Shown piece after piece: positions 9,758 to 19,515 of a DNA stretch of 64,000 nucleotides. The DNA is from Bufo bufo. Taxonomy: Eukaryota > Chordata > Amphibia > Anura > Bufonidae. The first letter of the stretch is position 1; every line of letters begins with the position of its first letter. The stretch covers positions 372,167,442 through 372,231,441 of the forward strand of contig NC_053392.1 of NCBI RefSeq assembly GCF_905171765.1, read 5' to 3'. The position numbers and the translations under genes were made by a program. The notes beneath the pieces were generated by a model. That model had not been told where the DNA came from, searched no databases, and was given only the letters and a program-made list of their open reading frames with translations.

Positions 9758-10214
9758 TGTCACGGAACCATGAACCAGACGTACAACAAGAGATAAGTGA
9801 AAATAAGAAGGCTTTATTGAAAATAAAGCTGTAAAGCAAAAGTCCAAACGGATGGTGAAACCGAGCAGAGTCTTTGCGAAGCCAGAGGTCAGGAACCAGA
9901 AGGGTAGTCAGACGAAGCCAGGATCAGGAACCAGCAGGGTAGTCAGACGAAGCCAGGATCAGGAACCAGCAGGGTAGTCAGACGAAGCCAGGATCAGGAA
10001 CCAGAAGCAGCAGCAGTCTTAGAAGCATGTGAACACAAGAGGACCAAGCAAGGAACTGAAGCCACAGACCTCCTATATATATGAGCTAGGCATCCAGCTC
10101 CTCCCAGTGGGAAGGAGGAGCCGCAGGGTGAAAGGCTACAAGAAACCCAGAAACCAAGATGGCCGCCAGCACATGTCAAACGAAGGAGAACAGCAAGAAG
10201 GTAAGACCATGACA
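9758..10214 (-). repeat. 3' LTR of the chromovirus (457 bp)
   Basis: Begins TGTCACGG and ends CCATGACA on the + strand (TGTCA/TGACA inverted ends). It contains three to four copies of a ~35-bp unit (AGCCAGGATCAGGAACCAGC...). It matches 14571-15027 except for one C/A difference in the CAGACGAAG repeat. Confidence 0.95.
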
Positions 10215-10228
10215 GTACCTCCCCCTCA
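10215..10228 (-). other. Polypurine tract of the chromovirus
   Basis: On the minus strand the bases directly before the 3' LTR read TTGAGGGGGAGGTAC, a purine run in the position where plus-strand DNA synthesis is primed. Confidence 0.75.
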
Positions 10229-13200
10229 AGGGCCCCTCCTCCGCGGAGCACAAAACGGTTTCTGAGGGAAGCGTGCGTGGAAGGCTCGGAGCAAGGCAGG
10301 AGCATGGTCATCTGCGGAGGGAACCCAGGAACGCTCCTCTGGACCATAACCACGCCAATGGACCAAAAACTGCAACCGACCGCGGACCAGGCGTGAGTCC
10401 AGGATATTGCTCACCTCATATTCCTCACGATTGCCCACTTGGACCGGACGAGGCCGAGGAACCGAGGAAGTGAAACGATTACACACCAGTGGCTTCAACA
10501 GGGAGACATGAAACACGTTGGAGATCCGCATGCCAGGAGGAAGCGCAAGGGCATAGGCTACCGGGTTTACCCTGCGAAGCACTCGGAAGGGACCAACAAA
10601 GCGAGGCGCCAGCTTGGGAGTGGGCACTCGAAGGTTGAGGTTGCGGGTGGACAACCATACACGGTCTCCGACCTGGTAGGAAGGAGCAGGCGCTCGTCTG
10701 CGATCAGCCTGGAGTCTCTGGCGCTGCGCAGAGACCTCAAGGGACTTCTGGATCTGTACCCAAGAAGCACGTAGGACGGAAAGGTGATCCTCCACAGCCG
10801 GAATATCCTGGGGAGAGAATACCTCCGGTAACACGGCAGGTTGGAACCCATAATTGGCCATGAAGGGAGACGTCCCAGAGGAAGAGTTCACCGCCGTGTT
10901 CCTGGCAAACTCAGCCCAAGGCAGGAGGTCAACCCAATTGTCTTGGTGATCGGAGACATAGCAACGAAGGAATTGCTCCAAGGCCTGATTGGATCGTTCT
11001 GCGGCCCCATTGGACTGAGGGTGGTAGGCCGAGGAGAAGGAGAGATGAATCCCCAACTGGGAGCAAAAGGCGCGCCAGAACCTGGACACAAACTGACTCC
11101 CCCGATCCGACACAATCTCCTTGGGCAAACCGTGCAACCGGAAGACCTCCCTGGCAAAAATCGTGGCCAACTCTTGTGCAGAGGGTAACTTCTTGAGAGG
11201 AACACAGTGGCACATTTTGGAAAACCGATCCACAATCATGAGAATGACCGTATGGCCTCGGGATGCAGGGAGGTCCACAATGAAATCCATCCCCAGGTGT
11301 GACCATGGGCGCTCCCCGGTGGCTATGGGTTGCAGAAGGCCCAACGGAAGGTGCCGAGGGGACTTACTCTGGGCACAAACGGAGCATGCCGCTACATATG
11401 CGGCGATGTCGGAACGTAGGGAAGGCCACCAGAACAGACGTGAAACAGCCCAGGACAGCTGATTCTTTCCAGGATGCCCCGCGGTCTTGGAGTTATGGTA
11501 GGTTCGCAACAACCGAGTGCGCAACTCCTCAGGCACAAAACATCTGCCGTTGGGTCTCCCAGAGGGAGCACCAGATTGAGCCGCCAAAATCTGCTCACCC
11601 AGGGGAGAGGTCAGGCTGGTGCGAATGGCGGCCAGGATCTGATTCGGAGGTATGACCGAAGTCGGAATCGACTCCTCCCTGGACAGCTCGGAGTACTGCC
11701 GTGATAAGGCATCCGCCCTGATGTTCTTGGAACCGGGTAGGTAGGAGACCACGTAATTAAAACGTGACAAGAACAGAGCCCATCTGGCCTGACGTGGTGT
11801 CAATCTCTTGGCCTCAGAAAGGTAGGTCAGATTCTTGTGGTCCGTCAGGATGAGAACCGGAACCACCGAACCCTCGAGCAAGTGCCTCCATTCTTTAAGG
11901 GCCTGCACGATGGCCAATAACTCCCTGTCACCAATCTGATAGTTGCACTCCGCGGAAGACAGTTTCCGGGAGTAAAACCCACAAGGAAGCAGAGGACCCT
12001 CTGGTGTTCTACGCTGAGACAGAAGGGCGCCTACTCCCGTCTCAGACGCGTCCACCTCGAGGACAAAGGGCAACCCAGGGTTGGGATGCGACAGAATCGG
12101 AGCCGACACAAAGGCGGACTTTAGGGCCTCAAAAGCTCGGATGGCCTCGAGCGGCCAGACCTGGGAATTACTGCCCTTCCTGGTCAGATCCGTGAGAGGC
12201 TTGGCCAGCATGGAAAAGTCCCTGATGAACTTCCGATAATAATTGGCGAAGCCCAAAAAGCGCTGCAGGGAACGAAGACCACTGGGCTGGGGCCACTGTA
12301 AGACAGCCGAAACCTTCTCAGGATCCATGGAGAACCCCTCAGCGGAAATGATGTAACCTAAGAAGGTTACCTGGGATCGGTGAAATTCGCATTTCTCAAG
12401 CTTACCGAACAGCTTGTTCTCTCGTAACCGTTGCAACACTCGTCTGACATCCAGAATGTGGGCCTCCATGGATTCAGAATATACCAAGATGTCATCCAAA
12501 TAGACCACCACACACTGCTGCAACAGGTCACGGAAAACATCGTTGATGAATTCCTGAAAGACTGCGGGCGCATTGCACAACACAAAGGGCATAACCAAGG
12601 ATTCGTAATGACCGGTCCTGGTGTTAAACGCGGTCTTCCACTCATCGCCCGCCTTGATCCTTACCAGGTTATATGCCGCCCTCAGGTCGAGTTTGGTAAA
12701 GACCGTGGCCCCTTTAAGGCGATCGAACAGCTCGGAAATCAAGGGTATCGGGTAAGCGTTCTTGATCGTGATGCGATTGAGACCCCTGTAATCGATGCAA
12801 GGCCTCAACTCACCGCCCTTCTTTTTCACAAAGAAAAATCCAGCCCCTGCCGGGGACGAAGATTTGCGAATGTGTCCGCGTGAAAGCGCCTCCCTCACGT
12901 ACTCCTCCATGGCCTCATTCTCCGCTACCGACAGTGGATAGACTTTGCCACGAGGAGGAACGGCACCAGATTGTAACTCTATGGCACAATCGTATGGGCG
13001 GTGCGGAGGTAGGGCAACCGCGCGCACCTTATCGAATACATCCCGGTACTCCTCGTATTCAGGAGGCAACAGAGAGTCCGAGGAAGTACACAGCAACTTG
13101 ACAGACCCATGGATGCAACTAGCCCCACACTGCGGTGACCACGAGAGGATCTCGACCGATCTCCAATCGAAAGTCGGATTATGCTTCTGGAGCCAGGGGT

Positions 13201-14557
13201 ACCCCAAGACCACCGAGTAGTGTGGAGACGAAATAACCTGGAGGCAGACCGACTCTCTGTGAACGGCACCAATGGCTATCCCCACTGGAAGGGTCTCATG
13301 AGTCACGTGTGGCGGCAGAAGGGGTCTGCCGTCTATCGCCTCAAGAGCCAGTGGGGAACCTCGAGCCTGCAGAGGAATGGAATTGGCGGCAGCGAACACA
13401 CTATCAATGAACAAACCACCAGCACCAGAGTCCACCAACGCCTGGGTCGTCACCGAGCCCCCGACCCAGGAGAGGACAACAGTGATCAGTGGTTTGTCAA
13501 CACGGGAAACCGGGGACGAGGAGACTCCACCCAAGATCTGCCCCCGACAGGATCTCAGGTACGAGCGTTTTCCCGGACGGTTCGGACATGCCAACCGAAA
13601 ATGCCCACCGAGACCACAGTACATGCATCGGCCCTCGCGTCTCCGGAGTGCCCTCTCCCCCTCGGACAGGCGAGCAAACCCCAGCTGCATGGGTTCACCC
13701 CCAGACAAGTCATCCCCAGGAGGCGTGGGAGGAGAGGGAGGCACGGGTGGGACAGCAAACGTAGGCACCAATCTGTTAGAAGACCTCCGCAGGTTCTCCT
13801 TAAAGGAAGGTCTCTCCCTGAGTCTGGTGTCAATCAAAATCAGGAAAGAAATAAGAGACTCGAGCTCAACTGGTAGGTCCTTAGCTGCAACCTCATCCTT
13901 CAAGGCATCCGAGAGACCATGAGAGAAAGCAGCGACCAGAGCCTCATTATTCCAGCCCACCTCTGCTGCCAGGGTACGAAACTCAATGGCGTATTCAGCT
14001 ACGGATCGTGAACCCTGTCTGATGGACATAAGGAGCTTCGCAGCAGAGGCAGCACGAGCCGGCACATCGAATACCTTCCGAAGAGAAGCAACAAAACCGG
14101 AAAACTCGGCAACCACCGGATTGTTGTTCTCCCATAAAGGGCTGGCCCAGGCCAAGGCCTTGTCCGAGAGCAGCGAGATCAAGAAGCCCACCTTTGATCT
14201 CTCAGTGGGAAAGGCATGTGGCAGCAACTCGAAATAAATGCCCACCTGGTTAAGGAAACCTCGGCACTGAGTTGGCTCTCCCCCAAAGCGCTGTGGAAGA
14301 GGGGCAGAACCGGTCATACCCCGAAACACCGCAGGCGCAACAACAGGTGTCGGGGTAGACTCTGGCGCAACAACCGGAGCGGCAGTAGGAGCGAGCCCAG
14401 GAGCGACAACCGACCCATCGGCAACGGGAGCGAAATGAGCCGTGCGTTCAAGCAGGGTTTGCAACGCCACAGCGAACCGACCCAACAGGTGATCCTGCTG
14501 ATCAAGTCTGGCAACCAGCGTGGGTAGCGAGGATGGCCCTGTACCGTCAGAATTCAT
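10226..14557 (-). CDS. gag-pol: Chromovirus Gag-Pol polyprotein (1443 residues)
   Basis: A single open frame carries all domains. Residues ~75-300 are Gag of the Sushi/RTL type; a CCHC zinc knuckle (CMYCGLGGHFRLAC) is at ~311-324; a protease with VDSGAGG is near 376; reverse transcriptase ~520-780 has YLDD at ~686-689; RNase H starts EVDASE near 834. Integrase has an H-H-C-C finger (H near 1028, CSVC near 1058-1061), core DDE (MDFIVD, SDRG, GAAERS) and a GPF segment. A chromodomain (YEVSNIL...FLVHWRGYGPEERSWVP) spans ~1378-1412 and probably directs integration to marked chromatin. Gag and Pol are fused without a frameshift or stop. One oddity: the RT motif usually written MPFGL reads MPFVL here, from a single G-to-T change, which may reduce or abolish activity. 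The start at 14557 is 13 bases after the 5' LTR. Confidence 0.95.
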   Translation of the reverse strand: MNSDGTGPSSLPTLVARLDQQDHLLGRFAVALQTLLERTAHFAPVADGSVVAPGLAPTAAPVVAPESTPTPVVAPAVFRGMTGSAPLPQRFGGEPTQCRGFLNQVGIYFELLPHAFPTERSKVGFLISLLSDKALAWASPLWENNNPVVAEFSGFVASLRKVFDVPARAASAAKLLMSIRQGSRSVAEYAIEFRTLAAEVGWNNEALVAAFSHGLSDALKDEVAAKDLPVELESLISFLILIDTRLRERPSFKENLRRSSNRLVPTFAVPPVPPSPPTPPGDDLSGGEPMQLGFARLSEGERALRRREGRCMYCGLGGHFRLACPNRPGKRSYLRSCRGQILGGVSSSPVSRVDKPLITVVLSWVGGSVTTQALVDSGAGGLFIDSVFAAANSIPLQARGSPLALEAIDGRPLLPPHVTHETLPVGIAIGAVHRESVCLQVISSPHYSVVLGYPWLQKHNPTFDWRSVEILSWSPQCGASCIHGSVKLLCTSSDSLLPPEYEEYRDVFDKVRAVALPPHRPYDCAIELQSGAVPPRGKVYPLSVAENEAMEEYVREALSRGHIRKSSSPAGAGFFFVKKKGGELRPCIDYRGLNRITIKNAYPIPLISELFDRLKGATVFTKLDLRAAYNLVRIKAGDEWKTAFNTRTGHYESLVMPFVLCNAPAVFQEFINDVFRDLLQQCVVVYLDDILVYSESMEAHILDVRRVLQRLRENKLFGKLEKCEFHRSQVTFLGYIISAEGFSMDPEKVSAVLQWPQPSGLRSLQRFLGFANYYRKFIRDFSMLAKPLTDLTRKGSNSQVWPLEAIRAFEALKSAFVSAPILSHPNPGLPFVLEVDASETGVGALLSQRRTPEGPLLPCGFYSRKLSSAECNYQIGDRELLAIVQALKEWRHLLEGSVVPVLILTDHKNLTYLSEAKRLTPRQARWALFLSRFNYVVSYLPGSKNIRADALSRQYSELSREESIPTSVIPPNQILAAIRTSLTSPLGEQILAAQSGAPSGRPNGRCFVPEELRTRLLRTYHNSKTAGHPGKNQLSWAVSRLFWWPSLRSDIAAYVAACSVCAQSKSPRHLPLGLLQPIATGERPWSHLGMDFIVDLPASRGHTVILMIVDRFSKMCHCVPLKKLPSAQELATIFAREVFRLHGLPKEIVSDRGSQFVSRFWRAFCSQLGIHLSFSSAYHPQSNGAAERSNQALEQFLRCYVSDHQDNWVDLLPWAEFARNTAVNSSSGTSPFMANYGFQPAVLPEVFSPQDIPAVEDHLSVLRASWVQIQKSLEVSAQRQRLQADRRRAPAPSYQVGDRVWLSTRNLNLRVPTPKLAPRFVGPFRVLRRVNPVAYALALPPGMRISNVFHVSLLKPLVCNRFTSSVPRPRPVQVGNREEYEVSNILDSRLVRGRLQFLVHWRGYGPEERSWVPSADDHAPALLRAFHARFPQKPFCAPRRRGP

Positions 14558-14558
14558 G

Positions 14559-14568
14559 GCTTGGTCCT
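14559..14568 (-). other. Self-priming site of the chromovirus (complementary to its own transcript start)
   Basis: Right after the 5' LTR the minus strand reads AGGACCAAGC. Its exact complement GCTTGGTCCT lies in the same LTR at 14862-14853, starting 33 bases after the first T of the TATATATA box (14894), where transcription is expected to begin. In Tf1 and Sushi-like elements the RNA 5' end folds back and primes reverse transcription in place of a tRNA. The site overlaps no standard tRNA 3' end that I recognise. Confidence 0.75.
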
Positions 14569-14570
14569 AA

Positions 14571-15027
14571 TGTCACGGAACCATGAACCAGACGTACAAC
14601 AAGAGATAAGTGAAAATAAGAAGGCTTTATTGAAAATAAAGCTGTAAAGCAAAAGTCCAAACGGATGGTGAAACCGAGCAGAGTCTTTGCGAAGCCAGAG
14701 GTCAGGAACCAGAAGGGTAGTCAGACGAAGCCAGGATCAGGAACCAGCAGGGTAGTCAGACGAAGCCAGGATCAGGAACCAGCAGGGTAGTCAGAAGAAG
14801 CCAGGATCAGGAACCAGAAGCAGCAGCAGTCTTAGAAGCATGTGAACACAAGAGGACCAAGCAAGGAACTGAAGCCACAGACCTCCTATATATATGAGCT
14901 AGGCATCCAGCTCCTCCCAGTGGGAAGGAGGAGCCGCAGGGTGAAAGGCTACAAGAAACCCAGAAACCAAGATGGCCGCCAGCACATGTCAAACGAAGGA
15001 GAACAGCAAGAAGGTAAGACCATGACA
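14571..15027 (-). repeat. 5' LTR of the chromovirus (457 bp)
   Basis: Same sequence as 9758-10214 apart from one base (CAGAAGAAG in place of CAGACGAAG). It drives minus-strand transcription. Confidence 0.95.
14887..14895 (-). promoter_or_regulatory. Chromovirus TATA box
   Basis: TATATATA on the minus strand within the 5' LTR, 33 bases upstream of GCTTGGTCCT, the candidate transcript start that pairs with the priming site. Confidence 0.6.
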
Positions 15028-15505
15028 AAGAAGAAGAGGAGGAAGTAGTAGAGGCTGAACCGGGTAGGGGAATGGTTGAGGGTGGTGGTGGGTAAGGGGA
15101 TTTTTGTAGAGGTACAGTCCTTGGGCCCTGACGGTGTGGGACCTGACTGTCCACCTCCTTGTCCCCCCCAGTTGGCTCTTTTTCCCCTCCATCCCCGCCA
15201 TCCATGTCCGGATCTACGTCCCTTTGAGTGTCGGCCTCCTCTCGTTGTTCCTCTAGTTTTTGAGAAACTTTTGCCCTCGTAGTCTGAGAAATCCGGCTCA
15301 GATGAGGATATCTCGGACTCTGTTTGAGAGTTATTACTTTTTACAAAGACGTAAGCCCTGTTTTCTCTAAATTCCCCCAAATCTTTGATAAATTGTCTAT
15401 GCTTTCTCTCCTTGATGAGGTTTTGGAATCTCTCTATGGCTGTTTGTAGAGAAGATTCCCTTTAGACATCATTGAGGAGTCAAAAAGTGAGTGGGCCTTC
15501 CTATA
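15028..15505 (-). pseudogene. Penelope-like element, N-terminal coding part (outer fragment)
   Basis: The minus-strand frame (about 15470 to 15033) encodes a basic, low-complexity segment with helical SLQTAIERFQNLIKERK at the start and RGG/SKGRR-type clusters. It reads on into 9757 when the gypsy element and one AAGAA are set aside, so both pieces belong to one Penelope-like element. Function of this N-terminal region is not known to me. Confidence 0.55.
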
Positions 15506-15506
15506 G

Positions 15507-17036
15507 TATAAATACCCAAGCCGGACGGGACGTTGCGGTTTTGTAACGACTTTCAAAAACTTAACAAGGTTTCCAAATTCGATGCGTATCCCATGCCCCG
15601 GGTGAATGACCTCATCAAGAGGTTAGGAATAGTGTTGAGCGCGAATATTCGAATAGCGAATATTAATTGCGAATATCACAACTTCGCTAATTCGCAAATA
15701 TTACGAATATAGTGCTATATATTCGCTATATCGAATATTCGTAATTTTTTAACATCTGAAAACATTATTCCTCCCTGCTTCTTTCTTGTGGGTCAATGAG
15801 TCATTGGCCCACAAGCAACTTAAGCAGGAAGGAATCATGTTTTCATGTGGAAAAAAAATGACGAATATTCTAAAAAACGAATATATAGCAATATAGGGAA
15901 TATATTCGTTATTTAGAATATTCAATTTTTTTTTTCCAATCTGTCCAGTCGTTCACATAGTCCTCCCCGACAAGCGTCCCCGTCACCATGGGAACGCCTG
16001 TGGGTTAGAAAATACCATCGGATCTGAGTTTTTCCTGAGATCGTAAAAACTCAGATCCGATGGTATATTCTAACCCACAAGCGTTCCCATGGTGACGGGG
16101 ACGCTTGTCGGGGAGGAGCATGCGAACGACCGGACAGATTGGAAAAAAAAATCGAATATTCTAAATAACAATATTCGCTATATTGCTATAACTTTGTTTT
16201 TTAGAATATTCGTCATATTCTAAAAAACGAAGTTATAGCAATATAGCGAATATTCGTAAAATACACATATAGACTGCAATTTAGCTAATATAGTGCTATT
16301 ATATATTTTTTTAATAGTGTACATTTTATCCAAATCTGTAGTTCAGAAGAGACAAAAAAATTTGACTATAAAAAAAAATTAAATTGCATATTATTCGCGA
16401 TAAATAGAATAATGACGAATATTCGATTTCGACGACTATAAGACGAATATTCAAACAAATATTCGTGAAATATCGTGAAATCGAATATGGCACCTCACTA
16501 GTTAGGAAAAGCCCAGTATTTTTCTCTTTTGGACCTTACGAAAAGGGTACTGGCAGGTGCCCTTAACAGAGGCTGCCAAAGAGAAAACTGCCTTCATAAT
16601 TCCTGAGGGGCTGTATCAATATAAGGTCTTACCCTTTGGTCTGCATGGCGCCCCCGCCACTTTTCAGCGACTAATGGACATTGTGCTGCGTCCACATCGT
16701 CGGTACGCTTCGGCTTACCTGGACGATATTGTCATCCACAGTACCGACTGGGAAAGTCACCTACCCAAAGTGCAGGCTGTAGTGGAATCCCTTCGGAAAG
16801 CTGGCCTAACCGCTAACCCAAAAAATGTGCCATAGGGTTAGAAGAGACTAAGTACCTGGGTCATGTCATTGGACGCGGAGTCATCAAACCCCAAGTGAAC
16901 AAAATAGAGGCGATACGGAATTGGCCCCGACCTGTCACCACTAGGCAAATAAAAGAGGGCTGAGAGCCGCACGCTGGGGAAACAGGCCCCCTAAAGCCTG
17001 CTGTGGACTACTCGAGGCAGAACTGCCAGCAAGTAA
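15507..17036 (+). pseudogene. Ty3/gypsy reverse transcriptase remnant, split by a MITE
   Basis: Two pieces, 15507-15629 and 16501-17036, join exactly across the MITE's 8-bp duplication. They encode RT motifs typical of vertebrate gypsy elements: PKPDGTLRFCNDF, FDAYPMPRV, then SLLDLTKGYWQVPLT, LPFGLHGAPATFQRLMD and YLDDIVIHS. After NPKNV the frame is lost (stop at 16833) and later residues continue in another frame. Protease, RNase H and integrase are absent, so this is a truncated relic unrelated to the chromovirus nearby and on the opposite strand. Confidence 0.85.
15630..16500. mobile_element. hAT-type MITE, 871 bp, with long internal foldback
   Basis: Starts TAGTGTTGAG and ends CCTCACTA (TAGTG/CACTA ends), flanked by an exact 8-bp duplication GTTAGGAA (15622-15629 and 16501-16508), the hAT signature. 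The interior is AT-rich with many GAATATTCG motifs. A central inverted repeat of roughly 90-100 bp arms (about 15938-16032 and 16046-16144) encloses a short loop. No coding capacity. The TAG-GTTGAGCG start is shared with the elements at 44481 and 45383. Confidence 0.9.
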
Positions 17037-17469
17037 AGATGTCCCAAACTATTCGCCGGCGAACAGTTCCCGGCGAACATCGCTTGTTCGCGTTCGCCGC
17101 GGCGGGCAAACATATGCGATGTTCGGTCCGCCCCCTATACGTCATCATTGAGCAAACTTTGACCCTGTACCTCACAGTCAGCAGACACATTCCAGCCAAT
17201 CAGCATACCCTTCCTCCCAGACCCTCCCACCTCCTATAAAAAAGCAAGGACGGCAGCCCTCTTAGATTCATTCTGAAGCTGCAGTGTTAGTTAGAGCAGG
17301 GAGAGTGCTGCTGCTGCTGAATTAATAGGGAAATCGATAGCTAGGCCAGTGTTCTGTGTCCACTACAGTCCTCAAAGACTCATCTGCTGTAAGGCCAGCG
17401 TCCTGACAGCACCCCAAAAAGCCCTTTTTAGGGCTGGTACATCAGTCTGCTTTTATTAATTTTTTTCTA

Positions 17470-18020
17470 GATATATATTGCAGTTGCCTGCCGGTGTGTG
17501 AGAGGCCACAGGCCCACAGACTGTACTGTGTGCACACCACTCATATAGGGTGGCAGAGTACCTTGCAGATAAAAAAAGTAATTAGATTTTTCCTCTGCAA
17601 TATAATTGCAGTTACCTGCCAGTGAGTGTCATTCCCACAGACTGTACTGTGCCCACTGCCCACCACTCATATAGGGTGGCACAGTACCTTACAGATAAAA
17701 AAGTATTTTAATTTTTCCTCTGCAATATAATTGCAGTTGCCTGCCAGTGAGTGTCAGGCCCACAGACTGTACTGTGCCCACTGCCCACCACTCATATAGG
17801 GTGGCACAGCACCTTGCTGTTAAAAAATTCATTTCATTTTTCCTCTGTAATATAATTGCAGTTGCCTGCCAGTGAGTTTCAGGCCCACAGACTGTACTGT
17901 GCCCACTGCCCACCACTCACATAGGGTGGCACAGGACCTTGCTGTTAAAAAATTCATTTAATTTTTCCTCTGTAATATAATTGCAGTTGCCTGCCACTGA
18001 GTGTCAGGCCCACAGACTGT
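17470..18020. repeat. ~125-bp tandem repeat, 4-5 copies, within the hAT
   Basis: Unit recognisable by AATATAATTGCAGTTGCC, GTGAGTGTCAGGCCCACAGA, ACTGTACTGTGCCCACTGCC and CACTCATATAGGGTGGCACA in order. Spacing is about 124-126 bp. The array replaces the region where the BED-finger end of the transposase would lie. Confidence 0.85.
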
Positions 18021-18023
18021 ACT

Positions 18024-19515
18024 GTGCCCAAGGCAATCCCCAACTTGTACTCTATTGTGGAAAAGGAAGTCAATGTATGTCTGGCACACAGTGTTGGGGC
18101 AAGGGTCCATCTGACCACTGATACCTGGTCTGCAAAGCACGGTCAGGGCAGGTATATCACGTACACTGCGCATTGGGTAAACCTGCTGACGGCTGCCAAG
18201 CATGGAATGCGTGGCTCTGCAGTGGAGTTGGTGACACCGCCACAACTTGCAGGCAGGCCTGCTGCCACCTCCTCTACTCCTCCTACTCCATCCTCTTCGC
18301 TAACCTCCTCGGCTGAGTCCTCTTCTGCTGCTGCGTCTTGCTCTACACCAACTGCACCCCCCCAGCTCCCCAGGGGCTATTCCACATCCCGGATACGACA
18401 GTGTCACGCCGTCTTGGGGTTGACTTGCCTGAAAGCAGAGAGTCACACCGGACCAGCACTCCTGTCCGCCCTGAACGCACAGGTGGATTAGTGGCTGACT
18501 CCGCACCAACTGGATATCGGCAAAGTGTTGTGTGACAACGGAAGCAATTTGTTGGCGGCATTGAATTTGGGCAAGTTGACACATGTGCCATGCATGGCAC
18601 ATGTGTTAAATCTGATCGTACAACGCTTTGTGTATAAGTACCCAGGCTTACAGGACGTCCTCAAGCAGGCCAGGAAGGTGTGTGGCCATTTCAGGCGTTC
18701 CTACACGGCCATGGCACACTTTTCCGATATTCAGCGGCGAAACAACATGTCAGTGAGGCGCTTGATTTGCGACAGCCCAACACGTTGGAATTCAACACTC
18801 CTAATGTTTGACCGCCTGCTCCAACAAGAAAAAGCCGCCAACGAGTATTTGTATGACCGGGGTGCTAGGACATCGCCTGCGGAGCTGGGTATTTTTTTGC
18901 CACGTTACTGGACGCTCATGCGCAATGCCTGTAGGATCATGCGTCCTTTTGAGGAGGTGACAAACCTAGTCAGTCACACCGAAGGCACCATCAGCGACAT
19001 CATCCCATTTGTTTTCTTCCTGGAGCGTGCCCTGCGAAGAGTGCTGGATCAGGCTGTAGATGAGTGTGAAGAGGAAGAGTTGTGGTCACCATCACCACCA
19101 GAAACAGCCTTGTCATCATCGCTTGCTGGACCTGCGGCAACGCTGGAAGAGGAGTCTGACGAAGCGGAGTCAGAGGAGGAATGTGGCTTTGAGGAGGAGG
19201 AAGACCAACCACAGCAGGCATCCCAGGGTGCTCGTTGTCACCTATCTGGGACCCGTGGTGTTGTACGTGGCTGGGGGGAAGAACAGACCTTTAATGAGAT
19301 CAGTGAGGACGAGGAACGGGACATGAGTAGCTCGGCATCCAACCTTGTGCAAATGGGGTCTTTCATGCTGTCATGTCTGTTGAGGGACCCTCATATAAAA
19401 ATGCTGAAGGAGAACGACCTAGTCGTTCTAGAAAAGTCTAGATTACCTCACCTTTATTAAGATGAATGAGGCATGGATCCGGAAGGGACTGACAGTGGGG
19501 GATGCATTTGACTAA
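18024..19515 (+). pseudogene. hAT (BED/ZBED-type) transposase remnant
   Basis: The frame resembles the transposase of the other hAT (46817-49914): VHLTTDTW then the core block CDNGSNL...THVPCMAHVLNLIVQ and a PTRWNST motif. An in-frame TAG at 18489-18491 breaks it. Its N-terminal BED finger is missing, replaced by the tandem array. Near 19438 the sequence jumps to YLTFIKMNEAW, the very C-terminus, so most of the dimerisation region is deleted and the frame shifts. An acidic linker (EEEE-rich, about 19060-19210) is retained. Non-functional. Confidence 0.85.

Larger units (their letters stand above)
9758..15027 (-). mobile_element. Complete chromodomain Ty3/gypsy retrotransposon (chromovirus, Sushi/Tf1-like)
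   Basis: The 5,270-bp element has two 457-bp LTRs that differ at a single base, a 5-bp target duplication, a polypurine tract next to the 3' LTR, and one uninterrupted gag-pol frame. Its integrase ends in a chromodomain, which defines chromoviruses; the vertebrate members are the Sushi-like group. The element is inserted in a Penelope-like element. One LTR difference in 457 indicates a very recent insertion. Transcription is on the minus strand, so the 5' LTR is the right-hand copy. Confidence 0.95.
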
